Source: Planctomycetota bacterium (GTDB lineage: Bacteria > Planctomycetota > Phycisphaerae > UBA1845). Taken from it: a stretch of 55,351 nucleotides of DNA. Position 1 is the first letter of the stretch. The number at the start of each line of letters is the position of its first letter. Shown here in pieces: positions 47,083-55,303 of the stretch. A program made the translations under genes and the position numbers. The stretch is from positions 1 to 55,351 of the forward strand of contig JACQFE010000014.1 of NCBI GenBank assembly GCA_016200265.1, read 5' to 3'. Under the pieces are notes generated by a model. It searched no databases, was not told where the DNA came from, and saw only the letters and a program-made list of their open reading frames with translations.

Positions 47083-48825
47083 ATGGATTCAGAAACGCGG
47101 AAAGGACACGGCGGCACATACTTGCTGACCTGGACGACGTATGGATCGTGGGTGCGCGGCGACCATCGAGGATTTGTCGGCCGCGTTCCGGAGGATGGCA
47201 AGACGATTGTGCATAATCTGCCTGGAGAACCCTACGACGCCGAGGAGCCCGAATTGCGCCAGGCGTCGTCGGCGCGGCAAGCGGGTCCGCCGGTCCGGCT
47301 GTCTTTGGAACATGCCGATCGATGCGTCACCGCGTTTCGCGAAGTTGCTCGGAAATATGCCGTCACTGTTCATGCAGGGGCGATTATGGCGACACACGTC
47401 CATCTCGTCACTACCTCGGTCGATTTCGATGGAGCGCGATTGCTCAATCTCTTCAAAGGAGTGTCATCGCGGCGTTTGGGACAGTGCTTCGACAAACCGG
47501 CGGGCGGGTCGTGGTGGACGCGCCACGGATCGCGGCGACTTCTACTTAATCAACGATCCGTGGATGCGGCCATTCAATACGTCGGCGATCAACCGTTTCC
47601 GTTGATTCTGTTCCAGGAGGATTTATCGGAGCCGCGGGATTCATCCCCCGCGCCCATCTCCGAGCCGCTGCATTCATGCAGCGCGCCGTCCACGGGAATT
47701 CAGGGCGCGCCACATGAATGTGGCGGCTCTGAAAAAGCACGCGACACGAATGTCGCGGCTCTGAATGATGCGCATCACGCGAACGTCGCGGCTCGGAGTC
47801 GCGAGATTCGTAGCGTCGTTCACTCGATCGCTTTCGTCGGTGTGCTGTGGTCTGCCGTGATTGCGAGCGCCTTTCCTCCAGCGAATTCATTCCATCGTAT
47901 TTCGCGAACCTCGATGAACTGCGGCGACATCGCAGCTCCGCAGGTCGCACTTTGCACGGCCAATGGCGACGATCTCGGCTTGCGTATCGTCCCCAATGTG
48001 GCCGAAGCGGTACTCAGTCCGAGTGTGCATACCAACGGCCAATATCGTCTTCGCGTTGGCGTGCTTGCGCCGCTTACTCCGCAATATTGGCCGCCCAACC
48101 CACAGTTCGATTGCAATCACAATGCGCTGCCCGACGAATGCGAGGGAACTGGTCCGGGATTGCTGCCCGAGTCGCCCGCAGTTCTCAAGAACCGCTATAT
48201 CTCCCTGCGATCAAGCGGAATGTCCTCGCAGAATTCGGCCATTCGTGTGACGCTCGCCTCCCTGCTTCACCCCAATCCGCCGAGTCTGGCGCAGTTTCCT
48301 CCGCCGAATTTCCACGCGATTGAATGTGGTAAACGATGGATCGGTCCGCCGAGCGATTGCACAGAAAGCGAAGTGCAGCACACGACGTTCAAGTGTGCGA
48401 GGCTGCAGTGCGCACCAGCGTATGTCGATTGGGACACAGCTTTAGGCGGAGCGACGCTGCACGTCACCGGCGTGGAAGTCGTGCCGAGTTCTGTCTACCT
48501 TGTGCAATCTATTCCCGACGGCGCGGACATTGCCGATGAAGCTGCATATTCGACGCCCCTCGCCATTCCCACGGCGCGATGGGGCGATGTCGTCGATCCG
48601 TTCCAGTTGCCGTCAGCCGCGCTCACGCAACCCAACGTGCTGGACGTCGCAGCGATCGTGGACAAGTTCAAGGACTTGCCCACGGCAATCAATAAGGCCC
48701 GTGCCCAGCTTCAGCCTGCATCGCCCGATCCAACAAGGCCGGTGGACATCCGCGACATCGCCGACACGGTCGATGCGTTCAAAGCGTTCGCGTATCCCTT
48801 TACAATTCCCCCGAGTTGTCCGTGA
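47083..48825 (+). CDS. REP-associated tyrosine transposase (RAYT, Y1) frame fused to a secreted 'MHPNPP'-module protein
   Basis: 580 residues from ATG 47083. Residues 1-180 are a Y1/RAYT transposase: GGTYLLTWTTYGSWVRGDHR, the HUH metal motif H105-V-H107 in IMATHVHLV, LLNLFKGVSSRRLGQCF, GGSWWTRHGSRR and the nucleophile Y166 in AIQYVGDQPFPLI (Y-x-x-x-Q). These proteins nick single-stranded DNA at hairpin repeats. After residue 181 the frame runs through the palindromes 47629-47795, then a hydrophobic signal-like segment (about 245-262, SIAFVGVLWSAVIAS), a C-N-H-N-A-L-P-D-E-C motif, and a full 200-residue module as in 8893-11196 ending in two helical repeats. No ATG/GTG/TTG start is visible just before the signal segment, so the second half lacks an independent start. 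The two parts probably were separate genes. The open frame extends upstream to 46984 through repeat DNA. Confidence 0.8.
   Translation: MDSETRKGHGGTYLLTWTTYGSWVRGDHRGFVGRVPEDGKTIVHNLPGEPYDAEEPELRQASSARQAGPPVRLSLEHADRCVTAFREVARKYAVTVHAGAIMATHVHLVTTSVDFDGARLLNLFKGVSSRRLGQCFDKPAGGSWWTRHGSRRLLLNQRSVDAAIQYVGDQPFPLILFQEDLSEPRDSSPAPISEPLHSCSAPSTGIQGAPHECGGSEKARDTNVAALNDAHHANVAARSREIRSVVHSIAFVGVLWSAVIASAFPPANSFHRISRTSMNCGDIAAPQVALCTANGDDLGLRIVPNVAEAVLSPSVHTNGQYRLRVGVLAPLTPQYWPPNPQFDCNHNALPDECEGTGPGLLPESPAVLKNRYISLRSSGMSSQNSAIRVTLASLLHPNPPSLAQFPPPNFHAIECGKRWIGPPSDCTESEVQHTTFKCARLQCAPAYVDWDTALGGATLHVTGVEVVPSSVYLVQSIPDGADIADEAAYSTPLAIPTARWGDVVDPFQLPSAALTQPNVLDVAAIVDKFKDLPTAINKARAQLQPASPDPTRPVDIRDIADTVDAFKAFAYPFTIPPSCP
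47629..47795. repeat. Palindrome block joining the RAYT and secreted-protein frames
   Basis: Units: (+) 47629-47654 and (+) 47662-47687 (stem GCTGCAT-TC-ATGCAGC), (-) 47704-47729 (GCCACAT-GA-ATGTGGC), (-) 47736-47761, and a decayed (-) near 47769-47794. All lie inside the open frame. Confidence 0.85.
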
Positions 48826-48842
48826 GGGGGCGTAGGTTGGTC

Positions 48843-49391
48843 TTAGTAGAGAATCTCTCCCGGATGCTTGCCTTCGCCTTGGGTGGCTTGCTCCCAGCCC
48901 TTGCGGACGAGGTTCAGGCCATAAAGGCAGTATTCGAAGTCGTCGCTCAGTTGGCGGAATAGCCGCGAGGGCGGTCGATCGTCCGGGGTGGCGAGTTCGG
49001 AGGCGATCGCGTACGAGCGCTTGCCCTGAGAAACGTAATCCAGCAGCACGTCGGACTGATTTCGCCGGGCGAGCTTCAACTGCTCCGGATAGACGCCAGC
49101 CCAAAAGAGCGTGTAATCGCCGATTTGCCGGTACATCAGCCGGTTGCGCTCATGTGCCGTCGACGGAACTTCATCGGAGGTCACCGCCAGCATGGCCGCA
49201 ATTTGCTCGAGCCGCTTGTCGGCCGCATTTCGTAAAATGCTCAGGCGATCGACGTGGATGAAGGAAACGAGGAGGTCAGAGACGTAGTCCGTCAGGGTTG
49301 GATCGCAGACGCCGACCTCGGCATAAAACGCCTGTTCCACCAACCCGTTGAATAAACGTCGCAGAGGATGCTCTTGTCCGATTGATTCCAT
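48843..49391 (-). CDS. Hypothetical protein, soluble, alpha-helical
   Basis: About 182 residues; the ATG at 49391 is chosen (MESIGQEHPLRRLFNGLVEQ), with the longer frame adding three residues. No signal or membrane segment. Motif-like blocks are YVSDLLVSFIHVDRLSILRN and QLSDDFEYCLYGLNLVRKGW. I do not recognise the family. It converges with the RAYT/secreted gene. Confidence 0.65.
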   Translation of the reverse strand: MESIGQEHPLRRLFNGLVEQAFYAEVGVCDPTLTDYVSDLLVSFIHVDRLSILRNAADKRLEQIAAMLAVTSDEVPSTAHERNRLMYRQIGDYTLFWAGVYPEQLKLARRNQSDVLLDYVSQGKRSYAIASELATPDDRPPSRLFRQLSDDFEYCLYGLNLVRKGWEQATQGEGKHPGEILY

Positions 49392-49400
49392 CACCACCAC

Positions 49401-49944
49401 CGAATCGGGCTGCTACTTTGGAAATAGCCTTCCTTGTCAGCAGAAGCCCGCCACGTTGATCCTAGAATTCGCTAATTCGCAAAGCAAGGATATTGTTGGA
49501 TTCTTGCTTGATGTCGCATTCCGTAACTATTTGCGCATCGGTTAGTTATAAGAACTTCCCGGCTCAGGCTTTTTGCGGAACGAATGGTCGTCAAGGAATT
49601 CTCCGAGCTTTGAAATCACCAAATAGGTGTAAAGGTGGTGTTGGATTGGAGGTCCGTGATGATCAAAAAGAACAACTAAATGCAGAGGTCTAATGTTAAA
49701 CTGGTCGATAATATAGGTAACATGGCTAAAGAATTTTCAAACCATTCGTCGATACCATCATGGCGTAGCAATAAAGCTACCTAAATTACCGGAAAATAGA
49801 AAAACTGAGTCGAGTTTTTCATTCGAAACCGGATTGGATCCGGTGATGTCTTTAGGTCTGCGCGGGTCGTTCCAGGAACAGGCAGGAGGCCTTTTTCGTG
49901 TGGGTTTCCTGCTCGTTTCGCGCTAAAATCAAGGAGCGATCGCA
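49401..49944. other. AT-rich leader region with three small hairpins
   Basis: No gene is supported in about 540 bases. From about 49640 to 49860 it is more AT-rich than its neighbours. GTAGC/GCTAC (49765-49769 with 49776-49780), AAAAACT/AGTTTTT (49800-49806 with 49813-49819) and ACCGGA/TCCGGT (49828-49833 with 49839-49844) form a row of hairpins. It may be a structured leader of the next gene. No riboswitch class was recognised. Confidence 0.35.
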
Positions 49945-50673
49945 ATGCCTGTCTCGCCGCAGCTTGAGGAATACACCTCAAATCTCTTGGCCGGGAATCG
50001 CCCGGTCTGCCGTCGAATCATCAACGACTTGCGCCAAACGATGAAAACGACGGATTCGATTTATCACGATCTCATTTGGCCGGCGATTGAACGAATCGAG
50101 AAGTTGCACCGAGCGGATCGCATCAACCTCGCGGCGGAGCACATGGCCACTCGAATCAATCGCGCGATCGCGGATCAATTGCAAACCGGCCTCTCGATGT
50201 CGCCCGCGACCGGACGGAAGGTCGTGATCACCTGCGCGGATGGCGAGCCAGAGGAACTCGGTGCCCAGATTTGCGCGGACCTCTTCGAATCGCGCGGCTG
50301 GGAGGTCTTCTTCCTGGGCGGCGGTGTTCCAAATGATGAAATTCTGAACCTTGTTGGGCAAATTCGGCCCGATCTCCTGTTGATTTTCGGCACTCAGCCG
50401 GGCGGCGTGCCGGGCGTGCGGCGCCTTGTGGACATGATCCGCGACATCGGCGTGAACCCCACGATGAATATCATGGTGTCTGGAGGCGTGTTCAACCGGG
50501 CGGACGCATTATGGAAGGAAGTCAATGCGGACTTAATGGCGCGAACCGCAGAGCAAGTCATCCCCATGGCTGAGGCCGCAGCACCGCGCGTACCCGCGCC
50601 ACCGAAGCCGGGCGTTCCGAAGAAGCGTCGTCGTCGTCGCCGAAGCGCCGAACTCGTCCCCGCGGGTGCATGA
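49945..50673 (+). CDS. B12-binding-domain-like protein with altered cobalamin motif and basic tail
   Basis: 242 residues; the start has CAAGGAGCGATCGCA before it. The N-part (about 25-85, IWPAIERIEKLHRADRINLA then AEHMATRIN) matches the helical cap (B12-binding-2) of CarH/MerR-like photoreceptors. The Rossmann part follows (VVITCADGEPEELGAQICAD, then WEVFFLGGGVPNDEI, then MVSGGVF). The cobalamin-ligating motif G-E-x-H-x-L-G is here G100-E-P-E103-E-L-G106, with Glu for His, so base-off B12 binding is doubtful. The tail is a Lys/Arg run (KKRRRRRR) with Pro-rich linker, suggesting nucleic-acid contact. It is probably a sensor or scaffold. It precedes an HU-type gene. Confidence 0.75.
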   Translation: MPVSPQLEEYTSNLLAGNRPVCRRIINDLRQTMKTTDSIYHDLIWPAIERIEKLHRADRINLAAEHMATRINRAIADQLQTGLSMSPATGRKVVITCADGEPEELGAQICADLFESRGWEVFFLGGGVPNDEILNLVGQIRPDLLLIFGTQPGGVPGVRRLVDMIRDIGVNPTMNIMVSGGVFNRADALWKEVNADLMARTAEQVIPMAEAAAPRVPAPPKPGVPKKRRRRRRSAELVPAGA

Positions 50674-50677
50674 AAAT

Positions 50678-50748
50678 CAGGCTGTTTTCAGATGGTTTTC
50701 AGGCTGTTTCAGATGCGGCCTCACGGCGCTGTGAAAAAAATTTTTCAC
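50678..50748. promoter_or_regulatory. Direct repeats and palindrome upstream of the HU gene
   Basis: CAGGCTGTTTTCAGATG (50678-50694) and CAGGCTGTTTCAGATG (50700-50715) are direct repeats. A perfect palindrome GTGAAAAA-AA-TTTTTCAC (50731-50748) follows. The set resembles an operator or protein-binding region. Confidence 0.4.
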
Positions 50749-50775
50749 AAAATCGCAAATTTTACGGGAAAAACC

Positions 50776-50804
50776 TTGATTTTCATCCAACATGCACTTA
50801 GATT
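50776..50804 (+). promoter_or_regulatory. Possible sigma70 promoter for the HU gene
   Basis: TTGATT (50776-50781), 17 bases, TAGATT (50799-50804). It would give a leader of about 48 bases before the ATG at 50859. The -10 match is only partial. Confidence 0.35.
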
Positions 50805-50858
50805 CCCGCACAAGCTGGCCATGGAATGGCGGGCGAATTACTGAAAGGAACGATTGCA

Positions 50859-51197
50859 ATGGCGACGAAGATGGCAAAAATCCCCACGAATACCAAGGGC
50901 AAGGCTCGCTCCAAGGGCGAAATTTACGGCACGCTGGCAGCGGCGTCCGACCTGAACCGCAAGCAGGTAGGGCATCTGTTCGACAACCTCGCGGAGATGA
51001 TCAAGCAGGACCTCAAGAAAGGTCCGGGCATCTTCACGGTCCCTGGTCTGATGAAGATCAAGGTCGTGCGGAAGCCGGCAACCAAGGCGCGCAAGGGCAT
51101 CAATCCATTCACGAAGGAAGAAATGATGTTCAAGGCCAAGCCGGCGCGAAATGTGGTGAAGGTCTTGGCGCTCAAAAACCTCAAGGCGATGGTCTGA
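50859..51197 (+). CDS. HU/IHF-family DNA-binding protein
   Basis: 112 residues, small nucleoid protein that bends DNA. The ATG at 50859 follows GAAAGGA at good spacing and gives MATKMAKIPTNTKGKARSKG; the longer frame adds 11 residues. A basic extension of about 20 residues precedes the HU fold: dimer helices GEIYGTLAAASDLNRKQVGH and LFDNLAEMIKQDL, then beta strands KVVRKPATKARKGINPFTKE with the proline-containing DNA-arm, then KPARNVVKVLALKNLKAMV. It is a typical HU-type tail with a slightly lengthened N-terminus. It ends in a strong terminator. Confidence 0.9.
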   Translation: MATKMAKIPTNTKGKARSKGEIYGTLAAASDLNRKQVGHLFDNLAEMIKQDLKKGPGIFTVPGLMKIKVVRKPATKARKGINPFTKEEMMFKAKPARNVVKVLALKNLKAMV

Positions 51198-51241
51198 TTT
51201 CGCTTAGACGATTTTCGCCTTGATTCATGGCGACAAATTCG

Positions 51242-51281
51242 GCGGCGGGTTCCCTTTGGGGAATTCGCCGCTTTTTCTTTC
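51242..51281 (+). terminator. Intrinsic terminator of the HU gene
   Basis: A 13-bp stem with two G-T pairs (51242-51254 with 51259-51271, loop TTTG) is followed by TTTTTCTTTC. It lies 45 bases after the stop codon. Confidence 0.85.
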
Positions 51282-51432
51282 AGGAAGCTGGCCATGACTT
51301 GACCTTCGACGTTTTGGGTCCAAGAAAATCAATGCTGTTCCATCGAATGATGGACCGCACTTTGCCGATAGGCATTCATGCGGCGGGCTCCGAAGAGATC
51401 GGGCGTCTTGTTGCTATTCACGGAGATTGACC

Positions 51433-52269
51433 ATGCGAAATTGTCGTAAATCTCTTTTCAAAAAACATGCCATCGAGGCACTTTTGTTCGCTGTCATGCT
51501 TCTTTCGAATGCTGCGTCGACTTCGCGGGCCGAAGAGACCGCACCTACGAAAGGCGAGCTGGCGATCAAGGGCTATTGTCCGGTGTCTTATTACTCCGCG
51601 CACAAACCCGTGAAAGGAAAGCCGGAGCTTCATTCGGAGTATCAGGGATTCACGTACTATTTTGCGGGAACCGAAGAGAAGAAGGCATTCGACGCGGCTC
51701 CACAGGATTTCGCGCCGCAGTTCGCGAGTTACTGCACAACCGCCCTCGGCGGACCCTACGGAAACCGCATCCCCTGCGATCCTGAAGTATTTGATGTCCG
51801 TGACAAGAAGCTTTACCTTTTCTCGTCCGCTCGCGCCAAGAAATCGTACGACATCAAACAGGACGAATACATCAAGACCGCGCGAGGGCTCTTTGAGAAA
51901 CCGGCCTTGAAGGGACATTGTCCGGTGTCCTATCAGCTTCACAGTGAGGCGCGAAAGGGCGATGCGAAATACGCGGCTCAATATGGCGAAGCTTTGTATT
52001 GGTTTGCCGATGAGGCCGCACTTCAGGCGTTCAAGAAAGAACCGGAGCGATATGCCCCACCATTCCTAGGGCTTTGCGCGGCGGGCATCGCCGAGAACAA
52101 GCACTTTGCGGCCGATCCGACCGTGTTCCACGTGGTGGACAATCGAACCTATCTTTTCTTTGATACCGCGGCTCGAGATCGATTCAAAGAAAAGAGTGCG
52201 GAAATGATCAAGTCCGCTCAGGCTAACTGGCCCGAAATTCGCCACAAACTGCCTACCATTCAGCCGTAG
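51433..52269 (+). CDS. Exported protein with two YHS domains
   Basis: About 278 residues. The ATG at 51433 has ACGGAGATTGACC before it and is preferred over the TTG two codons earlier. The signal peptide (about 1-33) ends near ASTSRAE. Two YHS domains follow, with GYCPVSYYSAHKPVKGKPEL / FTYYFAGTEEKKAF (about 45-115) and GHCPVSYQLHSEARKGD / LYWFADEAALQAF (about 165-235). YHS domains bind metal, usually copper or other soft metals, through the G-x-C-P-V motif, often in the periplasm. The C-P-V pair is intact in both. Each unit also carries a second conserved cysteine block (FASYCTTALGGP; FLGLCAAGIAEN). Probable metal carrier or sensor; the partner is unknown. Confidence 0.85.
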   Translation: MRNCRKSLFKKHAIEALLFAVMLLSNAASTSRAEETAPTKGELAIKGYCPVSYYSAHKPVKGKPELHSEYQGFTYYFAGTEEKKAFDAAPQDFAPQFASYCTTALGGPYGNRIPCDPEVFDVRDKKLYLFSSARAKKSYDIKQDEYIKTARGLFEKPALKGHCPVSYQLHSEARKGDAKYAAQYGEALYWFADEAALQAFKKEPERYAPPFLGLCAAGIAENKHFAADPTVFHVVDNRTYLFFDTAARDRFKEKSAEMIKSAQANWPEIRHKLPTIQP

Positions 52270-52587
52270 TCGAACATCCAGAAGGGCAGTCCCGCGGTCT
52301 GACGGGATTCCTTCCAGCGAAACGGTTCTCCGCGTCGATAGTGCTGAAAACGGGCCGACGGTCCGAATGGTGATGTTGCGCGCAGCTGAAAATGTGCGTA
52401 GCGAATGTGGGTCGAAGACACGCGGGTGTTTCAGGATGTCTCAGTATTTGGGTGGCATGGCCAAACGCAGCGCTGCCATGCATTGAGTAACATGCCGGCG
52501 CTACGCCGAGCTTGAGCATGGCACCCAACCACAAGCAACGTATGTGTCGCCACACTGGTTGCATCTAAAGGAAAATCGCTACGCCCG

Positions 52588-55215
52588 ATGAGTGGCGAAT
52601 TTCGCGAGGGAATGGATTCCGTGACGGCTGATCGGCCAACACTTCGACCGCGAAAACTGACGTTGCCCTTGATGGGATTGGCGGCGGCGGCGCTCCTCTG
52701 GCCGGCGATGTTCACATTTCATCTTGGCGATTGGCCCAGTCCCCATCAATTTCCGCATAATGATCCGACGGCCAATGCATGCGGGGTGATCGGCGCATGG
52801 TGCGTCTACTACCTTCGATACTTTCTCGGTGACGGCGCCTACATCCTGTTGTTGTTCTGCACGCTCGCGGCGCTGCTCAAGATCGCCCGCGGCGAGATTC
52901 GATGCGTCGGCGAACGTGCGTTTGGTCTCCTGCTCGTTCTCGCTTGCACGTCCGCCTCCGCTCATCTCATCGCTACGCCATCGGCGAATTCCATGCCTGT
53001 CGGCAATGGCGGCGTGATCGGTTACGCATTGGGGGAGCTGCTCACGCGAAATCTGTCGAAGCTCGGCACGACAATCGTACTTGTGGCGTCATGGGTCGTC
53101 GGATTGATTTTTGCAACGCAAGGCTGGGTGCTCAAAATTCCGTCGTTGATGGGTCGAGCCGCACAGGCCTCGCGTGAAACAGCCGCCGTCGCAGCGAATC
53201 TTGCCAGTGCGGCTGCTGATGCCGTGCGCGGGCGAGTCCCCGCATTGAAATCCGCAAACGCGGGCACGCCGAATGCGACCGCGTCAAAGTCCCCATCAGA
53301 GAAATTGCGCACAGCGGGCCAAACGAGTGACGCAAAATCTTCGCCGTACGACAAGGGATCGCGGGAGAATGACGAATCACCGGCTCGCAAGGAGTCAAAC
53401 CCCAGGGAAAAAATTGACGCCGGCGACTCCTCCAAGACTCAATCATTATTTGATCCAGCCACGCCTGCGACATCGACCTCTTCATCCTCAGCGGCGGCCA
53501 AGAGCGATGATTCCACGCCCACGACAAAGGCATCCGCGCCCGCAGGTGCAACGAATCCGGCCTCATGGACTTCTACGCCTGCAACTGCTCGACCGAATCA
53601 AGCGGCAAGACCGGCTTCGCTTCCGATTGTTCACTTCTCGTCGCCACAGCGAGTGGCCGCGGCAGAGCCGTATCCAAAGCAGATCGAGAATTGGCGGTTG
53701 CCCGACCTGAGTCTGCTCAACGAAGCGGAATACAACTTCTCGGCCCAGCAGGAAGCAGTGGTACGCCGGCAGGCGAAAATTCTTGAAGAAACGCTGGCCG
53801 AGTTTCGAGTTGATGCTCAGGTTGTCGAGATCGACACGGGTCCGGTCATCACGATGTTCGAACTCAAGCTGGGTTCGGGCATCAAGGTCTCGCAGATTGC
53901 GGCGTTGTCGAATGATATCGCTCGCGCGTTAAAGGCCCACGCTATTCGTGTCGTCGCCCCGATTTCCGGCAAGAACACGGTGGGCATTGAAGTTCCCAAC
54001 GTGGATAAGGAAAAGGTGCGATTGCGCGAGCTAATGTCGCTTTCCGGTCAAAAAGCCAGCGCGATGTCGTTGCCGCTCTTCCTCGGCAAAGACGCAGGCG
54101 GTCAACCGCTGATTGGTGATCTCGCGTCGATGCCGCATATGCTCATCGCCGGAACGACCGGTTCGGGTAAAAGCGTCTGTCTGAACTCGATCATTCTTAG
54201 CCTGCTCATGACCAAGCGGCCCGACCACGTCAAAATGATTCTCATCGACCCCAAAATGGTCGAAATGAGCCAGTTCAAGGATGTTCCGCATCTGATGTGT
54301 CCGCTGGTGACCGACATGGCCCGTGCCGAAAAAATCCTTGAATGGGCCGTCACGCAGATGGACGAGCGGTATGAATTGCTGGCAGAGGCTCGCGTCAAGA
54401 ACATCGCCGGGTACAACGCGCTTGGCGAAAGCGAAATCATCGCCCGCTTCGCCCCCGCGACTGAGGAAGAGAAGGCCCAAATCCCAATGCACTTGCCATT
54501 TGTCGTCATAGTGATTGATGAATTGGCGGACCTCATGATGACAGCGGCCAAGGAAGTCGAGCATCATCTGTCGAGGCTCGCGCAAAAATCGCGAGCGGTG
54601 GGCATTCACATCATCGTGGCCACGCAGCGGCCGGAAGTGAAAGTCGTCACCGGTTTGATCAAGTCGAATCTGCCGGCGCGAGTCTGTTTCCGTGTCGCGT
54701 CGCGCATGGATTCGCGCATCGTCCTCGATCAAAACGGCGGCGAAGTGCTCATGGGACAGGGTGACATGCTTTTCCTACCGCCCGGATCGCATAAGCTGCT
54801 CCGCGCGCAAGGCACGTATCTCGGCGACTCGGAGGTGCAGGCCGTTCTTGAAGATTTGGCGTCGCGAGCCAAACCCGAATTCCACCCAGAGCTGATGAAA
54901 CTGAAGGCCTCTGATTCCGACGAAGCCGATCCCTCGATGCGCGATCCGCTTTTCGATGATGGCGTCAGAATTATTCTGGAATCTCGTCGCGGGAGCGTGA
55001 GTTTGCTGCAACGACGGCTCACCATTGGATATTCACGCGCGTCTCGCCTGATCGACCAAATGGCCTCCGCCGGCATCGTCGGCGAATACAAAGGCTCACA
55101 GGCCCGCGAAGTCCTGATGACCCTCGACGACTGGAATCGCTTGAAGTCACAAGTTGATGATGACCTGAAGGCGGGATATGAAGCGGATGAGGATTCATTG
55201 CAATCTCAAAGCTAG
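52588..55215 (+). CDS. ftsK: DNA translocase FtsK/SpoIIIE
   Basis: 875 residues; pumps double-stranded DNA through the division septum. Four hydrophobic N-terminal segments (about 25-190) anchor it. A long Ser/Pro/Ala/Thr-rich linker (about 195-350) follows, then the motor domain. The family block DLASMPHMLIAGTTGSGKSV holds Walker A GTTGSGKS, Walker B is PFVVIVIDELADLMM, and ATQRPEVKVVTGLIKSNLPA is FtsK-typical. The C-terminal gamma winged helix (SLLQRRLTIGYSRASRLIDQ) can recognise KOPS-like sites. The start at 52588 has no clear ribosome site; MDSVTADRP eight residues on is an alternative. Confidence 0.93.
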   Translation: MSGEFREGMDSVTADRPTLRPRKLTLPLMGLAAAALLWPAMFTFHLGDWPSPHQFPHNDPTANACGVIGAWCVYYLRYFLGDGAYILLLFCTLAALLKIARGEIRCVGERAFGLLLVLACTSASAHLIATPSANSMPVGNGGVIGYALGELLTRNLSKLGTTIVLVASWVVGLIFATQGWVLKIPSLMGRAAQASRETAAVAANLASAAADAVRGRVPALKSANAGTPNATASKSPSEKLRTAGQTSDAKSSPYDKGSRENDESPARKESNPREKIDAGDSSKTQSLFDPATPATSTSSSSAAAKSDDSTPTTKASAPAGATNPASWTSTPATARPNQAARPASLPIVHFSSPQRVAAAEPYPKQIENWRLPDLSLLNEAEYNFSAQQEAVVRRQAKILEETLAEFRVDAQVVEIDTGPVITMFELKLGSGIKVSQIAALSNDIARALKAHAIRVVAPISGKNTVGIEVPNVDKEKVRLRELMSLSGQKASAMSLPLFLGKDAGGQPLIGDLASMPHMLIAGTTGSGKSVCLNSIILSLLMTKRPDHVKMILIDPKMVEMSQFKDVPHLMCPLVTDMARAEKILEWAVTQMDERYELLAEARVKNIAGYNALGESEIIARFAPATEEEKAQIPMHLPFVVIVIDELADLMMTAAKEVEHHLSRLAQKSRAVGIHIIVATQRPEVKVVTGLIKSNLPARVCFRVASRMDSRIVLDQNGGEVLMGQGDMLFLPPGSHKLLRAQGTYLGDSEVQAVLEDLASRAKPEFHPELMKLKASDSDEADPSMRDPLFDDGVRIILESRRGSVSLLQRRLTIGYSRASRLIDQMASAGIVGEYKGSQAREVLMTLDDWNRLKSQVDDDLKAGYEADEDSLQSQS

Positions 55216-55303
55216 TAGTTCGTTCCGTCTGAGGATTCGGGTGTAAACGCTCCCTTGTCGATCTTCCAGATGGGCATGTTGCCCGCGATCAAGGGGGATC
55301 GAC

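Noticed and set aside
49401..49944. Cobalamin riboswitch upstream of the B12-domain gene
   Set aside because: No B12-box-like sequence was recognised, and the downstream protein lacks the cobalamin His.
51371..51393. Possible extra GAGCC/TTCA hairpin near GGCATTCATGCGG
   Set aside because: Only a four-base stem around ATTCAT and a displaced GAGCC on the other strand; too weak to count as a family member.
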